Source: Bryum argenteum
Taxonomy: Eukaryota > Streptophyta > Bryopsida > Bryales > Bryaceae
Length of the DNA stretch: 64,000 bases
Direction: 5' to 3'
Assembly: GCA_037043015.1 (NCBI GenBank)
Contig: CM073324.1
Location: 15,087,013-15,151,012, forward strand
This document shows positions 23,490 through 36,770 of this stretch, in pieces. A program made the position numbers and the translations under genes. The notes below the pieces were generated by a model. It ran no database searches. It was not told where the DNA came from and saw only the letters and a program-made list of their open reading frames with translations. How positions within the stretch are numbered: the first letter of the stretch is position 1; the number at the start of each line of letters is the position of its first letter.

Positions 23490-24460
23490 GTAGTGATTTG
23501 GTCATGAACATATTTCCAAAAAAAAAAAAAATCTCCAAAAAATACTAAATTTAAATAAGATAATAAGATACCATCAGATATTAAGATATAAAATAAGAAA
23601 ATAAAATATTAAATATACTTATCATATAGAGTTGATCAATCATAACAGGTGAATGAGACTCATTTCCTAAACCATTCTAATGGTTTTTACCGTTTAGCAC
23701 AAAATACCGAAAATGGGTTCAACGCAAGGTTACCAGAGTACAAGAATACAAGATTCTTCTCATATTTTCAAATTTCAACTATGTACTTCTATACTTATTA
23801 CGCATCATTTTTCGCACTTGTAAATACCCACCACGAAAATATTCTAAATACAAACTAGAAATTGCAAAAAGCTCATATGTATGTGAGAAATTCCTAGAAC
23901 AAATACAACATATTCTTTGTACTCCGATACCCATGTCATATTCCAACAATATTCTTTTACCAAAAGATGTTATAAAGTAGTTGCAACATTCACCAATGTA
24001 AGATGAATCAAATCAAACAAGAAAGAAAGAATTATTGGTTATTGATTATCCTTTCTCCCACCACAATCAGCGGAGGAATAACTTTTGTTTGTTTTCATGG
24101 CTAGAGTGAGTTGATTCCCTTTATTTCATGGAAGATCACCTTCTTTTTGTTTTTTTTTTTTTTTTCCCTCAACAGAATCATTGAAGCAAATCTTTTGAAG
24201 TAGATAAACCACTTCGACACAATCACAGGAGAAGCTCGTTTCAAGGGCGACCATGCCGCTTTTTTTTTATTTTTTTGTTTATTTTGGGGGAAGATTCGGT
24301 TTTTGGGAAGATGTTGGATTTACCATCAAACACTCACTCGGAAAGGACTTTTTAACCCCTAAAAGGTCCAAGAAAGTCAAAATGGTTTCACGCGATTTCG
24401 GTTTATGTGTAATATTTTTGTCTAAGATTTTTTACTGGGTGGTTCATATACAATAAAGTG
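23490..24460. other. AT-rich intergenic region with a solitary TTAACCCC end
   Basis: No gene was recognised. A T-tract lies at 24149-24164. TTAACCCCTAAAAGGTCC at 24352 looks like a family A terminus, but no partner end was found. Confidence 0.4.
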
Positions 24461-24808
24461 TATAACCTCAATTCCGTTAAAATGGCGCTTTTTGGGGGTG
24501 CTTAAAATGAAAAAAATGATGCTCATTTTTGTCGAGTTTTGACATGATAGGGTAAATATTTCTGAATGGCCATTTCTATTGCCCTTTTACTGTGTCCAAA
24601 GGTCAAAAATGTGTGATATCAGAGAAATTTTGGTGATATTACGGAGCACATGTGTGATATTAATAAACATGCCATTTTGTAAACATAAATACTTCTGAAC
24701 TTCTGTTCAAAAATATGCTTGTAAAATGGCATGTTTGTACAATATGGCACTTTAGCTCCGCTAAAATGGCACATGGAATAGTGCCATTTTAACGGAATTG
24801 AGGTTGTA
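24461..24808. mobile_element. MITE with TAACCTCAATTCCGTTAAAATGGC-type ends
   Basis: The inverted termini match for about 26 bases with one mismatch, including CCTCAATTCCGTTAAAATGG and its complement at 24782-24803. The interior is rich in GTGATAT and TAATATC words, as in the related element at 62141-62389. There is no coding capacity. The target duplication could not be decided, so the superfamily is open. Confidence 0.65.
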
Positions 24809-24920
24809 TGCATGGTAAACTTTGCAAAGCTTAATATCAATTTTAAAAAATTTTGGGTTTCAAGTCCAAATAAGGCAGTTTAAATTTAGACTATTTTTGA
24901 ATTATTATTCTTGTAGAGAT

Positions 24921-24961
24921 ATTTTTGTTCCAACTCATTATTCAAGAGTTGGAACAAAAAT
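24921..24961. repeat. Perfect 16-bp inverted repeat
   Basis: ATTTTTGTTCCAACTC is followed by a 9-base loop and its exact complement. A short hairpin in AT-rich DNA with no evident gene next to it. Confidence 0.8.
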
Positions 24962-25084
24962 GAGTTGGAACCAAAATTTTGGGTTTCATGAGTTGTTAGA
25001 TAATGATAATTATCTAACATCCTTGTAGATTTCCCGAGCCATTATTGAACACCTATTACAAAGCAACATAAGATGAACGAACAG

Positions 25085-25435
25085 AAGGCACCACAAGCCT
25101 TCAGCTCGGTAGTTAGCGCTCATGGCCCCCAACGAGGAGGTCGCGGATTCTATACCCCATGCCAACGTGGTGCTCACCACCATAGTCGACCCAACTATCA
25201 TCAGGGATTCTTAGACCTCGTTGTATGGATACCTCGAAGCCCTTTGAAAGGATACCACATCACGTATCCCTAAGACACTAGTGACTAGCTAGGAACTAGC
25301 ATAGTGTTCACTCCGAGAGGAGTTAGTAGTCCCGCCATTGGTGTGATAACCTCCATGGCATGCATCAAACAAACACTCTATTCACACCAGCCTCTAAATA
25401 GGTCTGGAGTTTCTCTTCTTCTAAGCGAACACTGC
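25085..25435 (+). mobile_element. tRNA-derived SINE, copy 1
   Basis: A 5' region resembling polymerase III promoter boxes (CTCGGTAGTTAGCGCTCATGG and GAGGTCGCGGATTCTATACCCC) is followed by a tRNA-unrelated body and a 3' end GGAGTTTCTCTTCTTCT. A second full-length copy lies on the minus strand at 55036-55385, and truncated 3' halves lie at 34530 and 36665. The order (pol III boxes, body, short T/C-rich tail) is that of plant SINEs. The family is not one I can name. Confidence 0.75.
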
Positions 25436-26242
25436 CTTTGCAAAAAGAGAGAAAAGTGGACACCAAAAAGTGCAGTTGAAAACACAAAAGTTTCCACTTA
25501 TAGAAAAGGAGAAAAAGGACCATGGCCAAATAAAATAAAATAAAATCCAAGAGGGGGATGAATTGATTCACACGAGTGTCACTCAGCCACATGAGTGAGG
25601 TGGCATATATATATGTTTGTGGGTATGATGAGTCATGGTAAGTGGCTCCTTTTTGCTGCTCTGATGGCCAAGTGTCCATTTTGTGTTTCCTTCTCTTCTA
25701 CGACTCCTCTCCTTTTTGTGTGTAGCTGTATTTTTCTCTTAACGGAAGAGCTTAATAAAAAAATAAAAAATAAAATAAAAAATAAAAAAAGTTTGCAAAT
25801 GAATATTTTTTGGGGACAAAGGTTGCTAATATTAGTTTTGAAATTTACCAAGGTGACTTTCTTTTTTATTTGTTTGGTGAAAAGATGGTTATGTGGATGG
25901 AGACATGTGGGGTTTTTACCTGGGTTTTTTGAGTTTTTTTACTGGGAGTTAGTGAGATAAGGGACGCTTTACATGGGGAGTCAAGGCTGACAAGCATTCA
26001 GTCATTTTTTGTGCGCTCCATGGGCTACTTGGAGAATACATTAAACAATTGATAAACTGGGGGTGAATTCCTCCATGTGTGAAGCCTTTGGAGCCGATTC
26101 GTAAAAGAAAAAACCAAGGCCATGGGGCCAATTCATATTAATAGCTACATTCCATGCTTTCGATTTGTTCGCATTCAAATATATTTGTGGAACAATAATC
26201 TTGTAATTAATTATTTCTTTTAAAGTAACAATATGCATTAAA

Positions 26243-26293
<51 letters not shown>

Positions 26294-27090
26294 TTATGAA
26301 GAAGTGTAATATAACATAAAAATATACTTTAAGAACCCTAGAACCTCACCCATACAAAACATTCTTATGATAAAAATTGTGTGAAAATATCTCAACATTC
26401 ACAAAATGAAAATATTTCAATACCATACAAAATTGTCAAAACATGATAAACACTCCTAATTTTTATTTAAATAACCCAATAATTCCGAATAACTTCATGT
26501 CAAACACACAAGGCATAAAAACTTATTATTTTAACAATTTGGTAATTGGGGCACATTTGGTGTAATCTAATGTACCTTGAAGATATTTGTTTGGCTAGCC
26601 CAACTTTTGCATGTTGGTTGCCATACAATAATCCTCCTCCAAGTTGACAAAAGGTAACTAATTAAAATGGGGGAAAATCCAAAGTCAATCCCCTAAAGTG
26701 GCCCAAATTAGGTAGCCATAACCTTAATTAGTACAGACTGGCACTGCAGTAGTATTTTGCTATTTTGAATAAGCAAGCACGGACGCCGATGCTGATGACG
26801 ACGTTGCCTGGCTTGCATTGGTGGACTTCCTCACTCCAGTTGTTGTTCCTACCTACCATGCAACTTCAACTCCCCCTTCCATAGACTACCATCCTATCTT
26901 CCAAATTTGTCATTTCCCAATATGATCCAACAATTTTTTTTACTCTTCCCTTGTGCACTATAGTCGTCTAGGTTCATGACAATATGATTTTGCATTGATT
27001 TTTTCAAGATGGAAAAAAAAAAAAAAAAAAAGAGAAGAGAGAAAAAGGGGAAAAAAAGAGAAAGGAAGAAGGTTCTACTTTGGATGTATT
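25436..27090. other. Intergenic region with a long poly-T tract
   Basis: No gene was recognised. It includes an AAATAAAAAAT-rich segment near 25755-25795, a run of about 41 T at 26248-26288 and an A-run near 27006-27030. Confidence 0.45.
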
Positions 27091-27561
27091 GGCGTACTAT
27101 GATTTTAGTTCCCTCGAATTATCAACGTACTATGATTTTAGTCGCCTTGAATGAGTGATTTTAGTCGCCTCAAATTATTAGCGTACTATGATTATAGTCG
27201 CCTCAAGTGATTTTAGTCGCCTCGAATGAGTGAGATTTTAGTTGCCTTGAATGAGTGAGATTTTAGTTGCCTCAAATGAGTGAGATTTTAGTTGCCTCAA
27301 ATGAGTGAGATTTTAGTTGCCTCGAATGAGTGAGATTTTAGTTGCCTCGAATGAGTGAGATTTTAGTTGCCTCGAATGAGTGAGATTTTAGTTGCCTCGA
27401 ATGAGTGAGATTTTAGTTGCCTCGAATGAGTGAGATTTTAGTTGCCTCGAATGAGTGAGATTTTAGTTGCCTCGAATTATTAGCGTGCTATGATTTTAGT
27501 CACCTTGAATGATTTTAGGCGCCTCGAATTATTAGCGTACTATGATTTTAGTTGCCTTGAA
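27091..27561. repeat. 25-bp minisatellite array
   Basis: The core from 27232 to 27481 is ten tandem copies of a 25-bp unit, GAGATTTTAGTTGCCT followed by CGAATGAGT, differing at only a few positions. Both sides hold decayed units with TACTATGATTTTAGTCGCCT. The units carry no reading frame. Confidence 0.95.
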
Positions 27562-28720
27562 TGTATGTATTAAGCTCGTCAATGTTCACATCATGTTGGT
27601 CTTTTAGCATTCCACATGATACCATGATACCAATTTTGGAGATTCATATATCTAACAAGTTGTTGTTGTATTGAGCGACGGTTTAAAGTGGTATATGGCT
27701 TCAGTTTTCTTTTGGAAAGATGAAGAAACCAAAGTCAAGGACCAAATTCCGATTTGTCACTGTGCTAGTCACCAACAAAGCCATAAATCATGCACATTTC
27801 CCTTTCACATTTACTAGTAGTTGTCTTATCACCAAGGATTTCGCCCCTTTCCTTCAACTGGTTGCTGTCTTGTTAAGAATTTTTCCACGGTAGTCGTCTT
27901 GTTGGTCACGTCGTGCATTTTGCATATTCCCATTTACTTGTATTTTTGTTATGAATAACCTCTTACACGATAGTTGCTTGTTAGGGAATCAAGTGAGCAT
28001 ATCTAGATACAGACATGGGTTGTACATTTTGCCTATTCCCATTTATTCTCATGTACACTATATTTGTCTTGAAGCCATATCCAGATATGAACACAAACTA
28101 TGCATTTTGCAATCTTCTCACCCCAAGTCCGTAGATATAGATATGTAGATCATGCAAATTTGTCTTGTAACTTATGACGAAGATCCATCCATCTCGATCA
28201 TGCATGTTGCGGTTGCACTCTATGGATTCCTCTAAGACAAAATACATCCAAGACGAAATTTCATTTTCAAAAGTCCAATTTACAGCTAAAGGCCCCTTCC
28301 CACCTGGCCTTTGATAAGAGCATACATTAAAACTTAAGACCTCCACAATTTTGGGAAAATTCCTTATTCTTGGGGAAGGCCTCATCAATGAGGCTTGGAA
28401 AAGTGTTTTGAAAAGTAGCCTCAATTACATAATGGCTCCTCAAAGGCCCCATTAACTAAGACCACTCTTAAGTCTTCAAAACTTGAGAATATTTCTAATT
28501 GTGGTGCTTCCTTAACACTTGCCTACTAATGCTCAACTATCTTTTGTCCTCCCAAATACTAGCTAATATTTTTTTTGTCCTCCAAGTTTTAGAGTGTGCC
28601 ATGTGGGCATCCATGTAGGATTGGTAATTACTAAAGAATGTAGGTGTGGACACACACTCTTTTAAGGAGATAAGACCACCTTCTAACACCACCTCTAAGG
28701 CCAAGTGGGAACGTACCTTA
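27562..28720. other. Intergenic region
   Basis: Two short segments near 28005-28140 share ATATCTAGATA and CCCATTTA-type phrases, suggesting a weak local duplication. No gene, RNA or element was recognised. Confidence 0.35.
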
Positions 28721-29891
28721 AGCTAGAAACCGAATCCGGTACTCACCACCTTATCATGACGAGACTCGAGGGGTAATAAGTGGGGAAAAAGGGGAAGGTC
28801 AGCCCCAGAAAGCCCAAAAAGGAAAGAGAAGGAGTGAAAAAGGGTGGAAACAGTGGGAAGTGTGGGTAGCTAGAGCACGCCTGAAACAGTAAGCTAACGG
28901 AAGGGGGAAGAAGAGAGAATGAACGAAAGAAAGAAAGAAAGAGCCAGCTCCAATCCAGCGAGATCCGCCCTGCTTGGGCGCCGCAATCCCGCAGAAGCAA
29001 ACAAAACTCCAAAACACCACCAATACCCACAATCGCTGCAACGGCACCATTACCGACCACTTGCAAAGCACCACCAAGCTAGCAATCATCTGTATCTCGC
29101 ACAGTAGAGCACCAGTAAACATCAACACGGTAAAACAACCCACGACCCTCCTTGCGGTGCCTGTATGTGGATAATCATCCAATCTAGCCTGATCGCAAAT
29201 AGCCCCTGATCATCGATCATCAGTTGCCGGGAATATCAGCCCCCATGCACTTTTGTCCCCGTGCGTTTATGAACCCCGAGTCGTCGTCGTCGTCGTTTGT
29301 TAGCATCAGAAACATCATGTCTGACTCTAGTGGTAGAGACAGTTGATCGGGAGAGAGATAGTGAGAATCGACAGGTGAGAGGTCTGGGATTGTGATACTA
29401 GCGGGGAGCGTGAAGGTTTGATGGGTGTTAGCCACGTTGTTGTTGTTGGGGTGGAGGCGAAGAATCCGTCGTAAGGGAGGAGCAGCAGCAGCCAGGTAGC
29501 AACGTTGCTTATGAACAATCATGTGTCCGTGCCTGTCTGTGCCTGTCTGTCTGTGCATGTCAGTGAGAGCAGAGCAGCAGCTATGGTGGTGGTGGTGACG
29601 AATTCAAGAGTGGTGTCCGTGACTCGTGTACATACCCTAGCGAGTTACAGCTTGCTTAGCTTGCTAGTAGTCAGTACACTCACTTCGTACATTTCTTCAT
29701 CATCATCTCGTTTCTAGCATGGTCTTCTTCTTCTAGGTTATGGCAATTGTTTCCATAAGCGATCGAAGTTAGTAGTTTTCCAACCCTAGAGTACTTGGGG
29801 GGTTCCGTGTTGTTGGTTTGACTTTTGTTTTGACTTGTAGGACTAAAAGGGAGAGAGAGATTGTTGTGTGTGTGCTGCAGGGATTGTTGCA
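28721..29891 (+). promoter_or_regulatory. Upstream and leader region of the bZIP gene
   Basis: GC content rises from about 28900 and there are simple repeats, (GAAA)n near 28924 and a CGTCGTCGTCGTCG run near 29285. Frames on both strands are short and unsupported. The CTGCAG at 29875-29880, just before the ATG at 29892, could be a leader-intron acceptor. No TATA box stands out. Confidence 0.35.
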
Positions 29892-32380
29892 ATGGAGAGT
29901 GTTTCGTATGATGGTTCTCGTTCGGGAGGAGTGAACTGGTCGCATCCAATGAACAATTCCTCCCACTTGCCTCCCAAGAGTCCCGGCGCTGCGAGTTACT
30001 CCATGTTCAGTAGCTCCACGAGTTTGTTTGATTCATCGGTGGTGGTGCCTCAAGGACACAGGCGGACGCCGTCTGCGGGGTACGTTGCTGCTGCTGTTCC
30101 TGGACAGCAGCAGCAAGTGGGTGGGTGGCTCTCGGGTGGGTCGCCCGACGTGGTGCTCAAGAAGTGCTCCCATCGTCGATCATCTAGTGACTCAGTTGCG
30201 TTTGTCGATACGAGTTATCAGTACATGAACTACTTGGAGAATGTCACGGAAGAGGAGGAGTTCGTACTTCCGGAGGTTCCGAGTTTTCCTGCTGCTTTTC
30301 GCCCCGCTCATCGACGAGGCCTTAGCGCCGATCATGGCAGGTCAGGCCGCCACCCCCACCCTCGCTTCCCAGCAGAGAATGAGTCTATTATTAGTCGTAG
30401 CTGACTAAGGTCCAAACGCGGAACAGTTCTTCTGTCTGGGTAGCATACGAACAGTCTTTTATCATAGATCGCACAACAACGGTTTCGGGAATTGAATCGT
30501 TTTCGTCTGTTTGTTTCCTCGTGACATGCCGCTCCCTCGCTTCGTAGGGCGATGGCCATCTCCACAGCATTGCTTTCCGATTGTTGCGGAGGATGACTAG
30601 CTAATCAAGGTTTAGATGCAGCAGTATAGTTTCTCAATATGGGTTGCACATGATCGCTTTGTTTTTTAAAATATGGGCTGCAGAACAGTTTCTCGTCATG
30701 GATTGCATAAGAACACTGTGTCAGTTTCGAAATTCTATCGTTATTGTTTGCTTCCTCTCTGAATCAATCAACGCCTTGTAGGGGAATGGTACACACTTGA
30801 GCCTATGTTTCTGACCCCCAATCTTCTTTTGTTCCAGTGGCGATCAATTCCTCATGACTCACATGTCACATTCTGAGAAGGGAATGCGAGAACATAACAT
30901 CAATAGGTAAGTACCATTTCTGTACTGTACTTGTGTGTAACAGTCGATTTCCCCGACGATCATTTCCAATGACAATAATTCAAAAGGAGTATCAATACAA
31001 ATCGTATCACACTGATGCGTTGAATCTGTGTGGGTGTGACAGGGAGCATTTTCAGAGACAATTTCAGAAACCTAGAGCAGAGATGATACCCGCCTACAAT
31101 CGAGTAATTGGTGCAGCAAAGCAGCAACCGGAATTAGCAGCAGCAGCCGGGAAGGCGAAGTTGAAGCAGCAGCAGCAGCAGCAGGTGGCTGCTACTTCCA
31201 GAAGTGAGAGTACAAATTCGTCGTTCGCAGGAAGATGGAGCAGCAATAATGTTACGTTCGAGAATCGATCCACTGCTTCCGAGAGCAACAGTCACAGCGA
31301 TGACTCCAATGACGATCCCCGAGTGAAAAGCTACGATCGGGGTGAGGACGAAGGTGGTGATGGCGAGGGCGCTTGCACCAGTTCCACGGATCCTGTCGAC
31401 CCCAAGAAAGCCAAACGGTAAGCCTCTCTATTCATCTTATCATCAATTGAATGCTTTTGCTTGATCGATTGCTAGATCCTGTTTACGTATGGCTCTGGTT
31501 GTGTAGATAGCCTGAACTTAATTGAATGTCAATCATCAATAGAGTGACAATGCAAGGTTTTGACTTGATGGTTTGGTTAACTAGATGACCTGAACTGTAT
31601 GGAATGCCACTCATGAAATGCGTAATTATAATGGTTTTGTTGTGATGGTTTGGTTAATCTAGATAGCTTGAATGTCAAATCATCATATCTGAGTAATAAT
31701 GCAAAGGTTTCTGCAAGGGTTTAGCCTAGATGGTTTCGTTGATCTGAATTGCCAATTGGATTGTATATGACTTGATGTTTTATGTTAACAATACCCTCAT
31801 TCTCTTCTTCATTAGAATTGTCTTGAAATTCAGCAAGGAACCCTAAATATTGGATATGTAATCTACTACTACTCATCACCTTATTTAGTGTAGTTTATGG
31901 TTGCCTTTTGTGTGCAGGATATTGGCCAATAGACAATCGGCTCAGAGATCCCGAGTCAGAAAGCTACAATACATCTCCGAACTGGAAATGAATGTCAATT
32001 TGTTAGAGGTACTCAATCATGGCATGCTCATTCTTTATTCTAGCAACACCTGTGTTCCTTCTGTGCATATTTTATATGTTTGTTGAGGTGATTTTGTACT
32101 TTACAGCTGTGTGTTGTGGAATATGCCGTCGGAATGTGCGCCTTTTTCTGATGACCGGAACTTTTCTTCCTTTTTTGCAGACGGAGGTGGCTTCTCTGTC
32201 GCCCAAGGTTGGATACTTCGACCAGGAAAGAAAGCTCCTGAGTGCAGAGAATATGCTGCTCAAACAGAAGCTGGCACAACTCGCCAAATCTCATCGAGCC
32301 AAAGATGGTATGTCACCCACACTATTAGTGTTGCCTCATTATAGGATTAGGGTTTGCAATAATTTTTTACTTTGGATGTT

Positions 32381-32414
<34 letters not shown>

Positions 32415-33522
32415 AAGACCACAACAATACTGACTACTTACATGTTGCATGTATCCATATGAATATAGTTGGTAAAGAATTTTATGAAGAATAGAAAGTT
32501 CCAGCATTTATATGGTAATTAGTGTGGTTAACACTACATTTCATTATTGAGTTATGGACTTGCTAGGGGATGTAACCTTAAAACTAGAGGTATGATTAGA
32601 TTTTGGATAGGGAATAATTTCATTGAACTTCTTGATGCACAAGTTACACTCGAAATCAAACAAAACTTGTGATATCGTTTTCAACGTTTTTAGATACACT
32701 AGTTGTAGGGATTGGTTAGGTCTGATGAAAAGAAACCAATTTCATGTTTGGTTTAGAAGTAAGATACTCAAAACATCCACCAAATGGACTTGTTAGGGCT
32801 GAATATAAGAAACCCATTTGAATACCAGAATCCTTGCAAGAGTCATTCTAATTCACTAGATGAATCTTGTATGGGTATAGTAAAGGTAAAACGCACATAA
32901 TTTAGGTGCAACCGAATTCAGCGTCCAAATATGATGAGTCCCTTGGAGTATAAACCCCTTTCTAGATGAGGATTGCAAAATGTGTACTCAACTGAGACTT
33001 TGACTCAATATACAAATCATACATTTTATGGTACATTGGAATCCTCTTACACGTCCCTACAACTCTGTACTTATTGTGAAGACCAGTTGCCAGTCACCTC
33101 TATCTTATTCATGTTACGTAGCAATTGGCTAATATTTGTGGGTTCATTTTTTGGGTGCAGTTTACAATGAAACTCTAAAGAGTGAGCTAAACAGGCTACG
33201 CCAACTACACAACAACCAACAACAACAAGCTCATCAATACAACACACAGCAACAGGTGCAACAACAGCAACCCATACAACGACCAGTATCTACGGAGGCT
33301 CTAGATCTACAGCTTCTACGCTTCAGTAAATTGGATCTAGGCGCGCCCAAGATTCCACGGGGACCAGGCCGACCTTCCTTGTACCCCAACAATCGCATTC
33401 CAAGCAACCACGGCAATAGCGGCACCAACAACCACCACGGTAATAGGGTACCGCCCAGCTGTATGGCACCCGGTGGCGCCTTGCTGGCACCCTTTCGAGA
33501 AAGCAGCTTTGGACAAAACTAA
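29892..33522 (+). CDS. Group E bZIP transcription factor, six exons
   Basis: Transcription factor of the plant bZIP family, most like group E (the bZIP34/bZIP61 type). Exons: 29892-30340, 30838-30906, 31043-31417, 31918-32008, 32181-32307 and 33161-33522, giving 490 residues with all junctions in frame. The basic region has N302 and R310 in ANRQSAQRSR with the required spacing, and the first zipper leucine is L320. Leucines continue at 327, 334, 348, 355 and 362, with F341 at one heptad. The sequence QRSRVRKLQYISELE is close to group E members. The N-terminal part has HRRSSSDS (near 95-101), a possible kinase and 14-3-3 site. Glutamine runs occur in exon 3 and in the C-terminal exon. Group E proteins act in the nucleus; the Arabidopsis members are linked to pollen and cell-wall roles, which I would not transfer to a seedless plant. 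The longest intron contains a T-tract (32381-32411). Confidence 0.93.
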
Positions 33523-35346
33523 TTCGCCCGACCCGTTCAAGATCTGACGTGGACACAACAAACTTTTTACTTTTTTACAGGGGTGGTTCGTCTTTTACTT
33601 TTTTTGCACTGGCCTTAGTAAAGCAAGCAAGCCTCTCTTAGGATGATGAGCTTGCGTTTCAATTCTTCTTTTAAGGTAGGGGGTATAGATGTTTTCTTTT
33701 TTTTTTGAAAAGTTAGTTTTTTTTTGTATTTTTAGCTATGGTTTAGGTTCTTCTTTTACCTTATCAGAAGCTCCCTGTCATGCACTTTGGCTAGAGGAGT
33801 GTAAATTAAAACCAAAAATGTAAAGAGCTAAGACTTTTGTAGACCTTGTAAGTATGCTAGGAGAGTTTTTTTGTACTTGCAATAATAACTATGGATTCTT
33901 GCTAGTTTTGTGTAGGTAACAAATGGTTTTAGAAACAAGTATTGCAAGTCCTCTTTGGAGGAGAGAGTGTTGTTGGTACTAGTATAGTGTTCACCTTGAT
34001 AGGGGTTAGTAGTTTGATGATATGGTACATGGGTTTATTAAGGTAGATTTAGATCATGTAATATACTCTGTCAACCTTGAAAACAAGGCTTGGAGTTTCT
34101 CCTAGTTACTTGCAAATAGTACATTAGAATTTTATTTGAAGGAGGGGTATGGTGAAGTGCTCCATGATTGTGACCACAACCACGTTATGCATTTATTTTA
34201 GTTTGTTCTCCAAATATATATTATGTATTGTATTTGTTTATTTCTATTTGTATTTCAATAGAGTCTACACTTGACCTTGTTTACAATTTGCTTCTTATAT
34301 GTAGTACCTTGAGTATGATCAATCCATTCCTTGCAGCCATGCACCTTGGTAGTATACATACATTCGGGGTGTTGCTTAACATCGGAAAAAGTCTCCTAAT
34401 TTGATATGGAAGTTGTCATCATGAAAGTATCCTTTTCAAGTGCAACATACACTCCACAAGTGCATATGTTGTTTGAGTAGAGAAAATGAGTAGATCCGAG
34501 TTTGGGTCCTTTGTGTCACTTCGGGTATACTTTGGGGGATACCATGTCTGGTGTCTCTAAGGCCCTAGTAGCTAGGTAGGAATAGTCATAGTCTCCACCT
34601 CGAGTGGGGTTAGTAGTCTCGCAATTGGTGTGATGACCACATGGCATACATCCAAGGATATGTTGAACGAACACTCTATTCACGCCCGCCTATAAATAGG
34701 TTGGAGTTTCTCTTCTTTTTTGCCACTTCGGGTTTACTCATTCCAACTACTTGAAGCACATATGCACTAGTGCCCATTGCTCTGGAGCATCTTATCATTG
34801 AAATTCTTGCTACCATCTTTGAATGCAAAGGAGCCTACAAACAAATAGTTTTTCTTATTGCTTCCTAATGGATGCCTCATAGGGTATTATAAAGGTAAAA
34901 CTAATAATCTGGAACCCTAAACCTTTCAGAATCATGAATAGAATCACAACTACTACACTAAACCTTGAGATATCATAAAAGTTAACTAAAAAGCTGCTAA
35001 TATAGTAAGTGGGGCCTCAAAATAATGCTCGGAATATACCCTAGAATGCCAAAATTCTCAAGACTATATTCTCATGATTTGAAAAAACCTTGAAAAGAAC
35101 AGTATGGTGGAATAAATCATTGCGGGTATTTTTCACTGTTATCTAATTGCTGAAAAAAGGAGTCCCAATAATTCTGTTACCTTTTTTCTGTGGATGCGTT
35201 CCTATGATTAGTATTTGACAGACAGACAGACAGACACTATCCAACATCTTTTGGTACAATAGACTTTTTTGTAACTGAAAAGAGAGATTTGTACTTCTCT
35301 CTACCAAATTCTTCTCATCAAGAATTCGAATGTCATTTAGTTGTGA
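33523..35346. other. bZIP 3' flank and intergenic DNA with decayed SINE sequence
   Basis: A T-rich 3' UTR-like segment runs to about 33860. The stretch 33965-34110 is a weak relative of the SINE body (GTACTAGTATAGTGTTCACC, then GGAGTTTCTC). A clearer SINE half follows at 34530. A short (GACA)n run lies at 35218-35236. No gene was recognised. Confidence 0.45.
34530..34722 (+). mobile_element. SINE, 5'-truncated copy
   Basis: It matches the 3' half of the SINE at 25085 and 55036, from GATACCATGTC through GGTTAGTAGTCTCGC and CACTCTATTCACG to the tail TTGGAGTTTCTCTTCTT. The polymerase III-box half is absent, as expected for incomplete reverse transcription. Confidence 0.7.
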
Positions 35347-35614
35347 TTAACCCCTAACTCTCCTTAAAACCCGAAACGGGTTTTGGAGGTTCCCGCAGGA
35401 GAAAAACTCAGCCAACTTTGACCGTTATAATCTCACAAATGAGGAAGAATGAACGGTTCAAATTTGGTATGTGAAAAGAATGTCAAGTGAACTTTGAGAT
35501 CTTACGGTTGAAACTTTTAAATAATGCTTGGATTGAGATTTTTTGAGCTTAATCTAAAGGAAGGTCAAATTTTGTGACTTAGACCGTTTTGCAACAAGGA
35601 GAGTTAGGGGTTAA
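35347..35614. mobile_element. TTAA-type MITE, family B
   Basis: The element spans 35351-35610 (260 bp). Perfect 15-bp inverted ends read CCCCTAACTCTCCTT, and TTAA lies on both sides. Non-coding. A diverged relative with the end CCCCTAACTATCCTT starts at 56286. Confidence 0.85.
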
Positions 35615-36664
35615 GGATTTACATTGTATGGTTAGAGCACAAAAAAAATTGTTTAAGAGCTTCACTAATATGGATGTTTGATGTTTACCTCTAAAGATTT
35701 GAGAAAGGTGAGATGACTTTTTGGGGTTTTCCAAGAAGAAAATTTAGCCAACTTTGACTATTATGGTTTCACAGCTGCAAAAGAAGCAAAAGAATCAAGG
35801 ATTCAAATTTTTACTTGGTAGTGAAAAGGCAAGTGAAATCATATGATTCTACAATTGGATGGTGCAAAAATAGTTGGAGAAATCTCAAAACATCAAAAGT
35901 TACAGAAAGCCTAAATCATTTAGTGTGACAACGCTCAACATAAATTTTGGTGTAGTGCATACATTCTAGGGGTAACATGAAGATCTTCATGTACCAAGAG
36001 GGAGAATTTTAAAACCTCTCTGATTTTAGGCATTGTTGTCTTCTTCGACAACTCGACAAAGGGCGACCAATGGTTGGCTTGTGCCTACCTCTCGTCGCCC
36101 CACACGCTTGATGGAGTGTGTGGGGCGACCGCCGGTCGCCCTTTGTCGTGTAGTCAAAAAATACAACTTAGGTGCATCCACACCTCCAACTTCTTGCTTC
36201 AATAATAAATTCAATATTAAGCACTTTGGATTTTTTTATTTTTTATTTTTTATTTTTTTTGCATGCACTATTTTAGATACTTTGCCAAAGCTCTAAATTA
36301 TCTTGAACATCCTCGACTTCCTCAAAATTTTGCCCTTCTGGTACAACCATATGATTTTAGTTTTGTCCATAACTCCACTTAAAAACAAAGAAAAGTAACT
36401 CCGAACCTATTTCAAGATGGTGTGAAAAGAGTGTCCATTTGACCTATCTTTGGATGACTGCTCGGAGGCTATAACACTAATTTTGGGACTTCAAATCAAA
36501 AACCGATGGTACAAGTGTGGTTGTACTACTGCTTCACCAATGTTTGATTGCAATTGCCCAATCTATGTTGCTAATTAAATGAAAATTGAATTCTAAGAAG
36601 ACATACACTAGGGAATGTGGATATTTTGAATGTGCATCTCCTTTAGTATATTTGATTATTTTCA

Positions 36665-36770
36665 TATAGTGAGTCCACTCCGAGAAGAGGTAGTAGTCTC
36701 ACCACTCGTTTTATCACCTCTTGGCATGCATCTAAAGATAGGTCAAACACACACTCTATCCACACCGACT
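36665..36770 (+). mobile_element. SINE fragment beside a TTAA element
   Basis: It matches the SINE body (CACTCCGAGAAGAGGTAGTAGTCTC through ACACTCTATCCACACCGAC), then stops exactly where the family C element's TTAA begins. The missing SINE tail is not found after that element, so the arrangement is not a clean nested insertion. Confidence 0.6.

Noticed and set aside
27232..27481. CRISPR-like array
   Set aside because: The 25-bp units are contiguous with no unique spacers, and the genome is eukaryotic.
28743..29182. Overlapping minus-strand frames of 107 and 127 codons upstream of the bZIP gene
   Set aside because: Low-complexity products (Phe, Leu and Ser rich) from a purine-rich leader; no domain.
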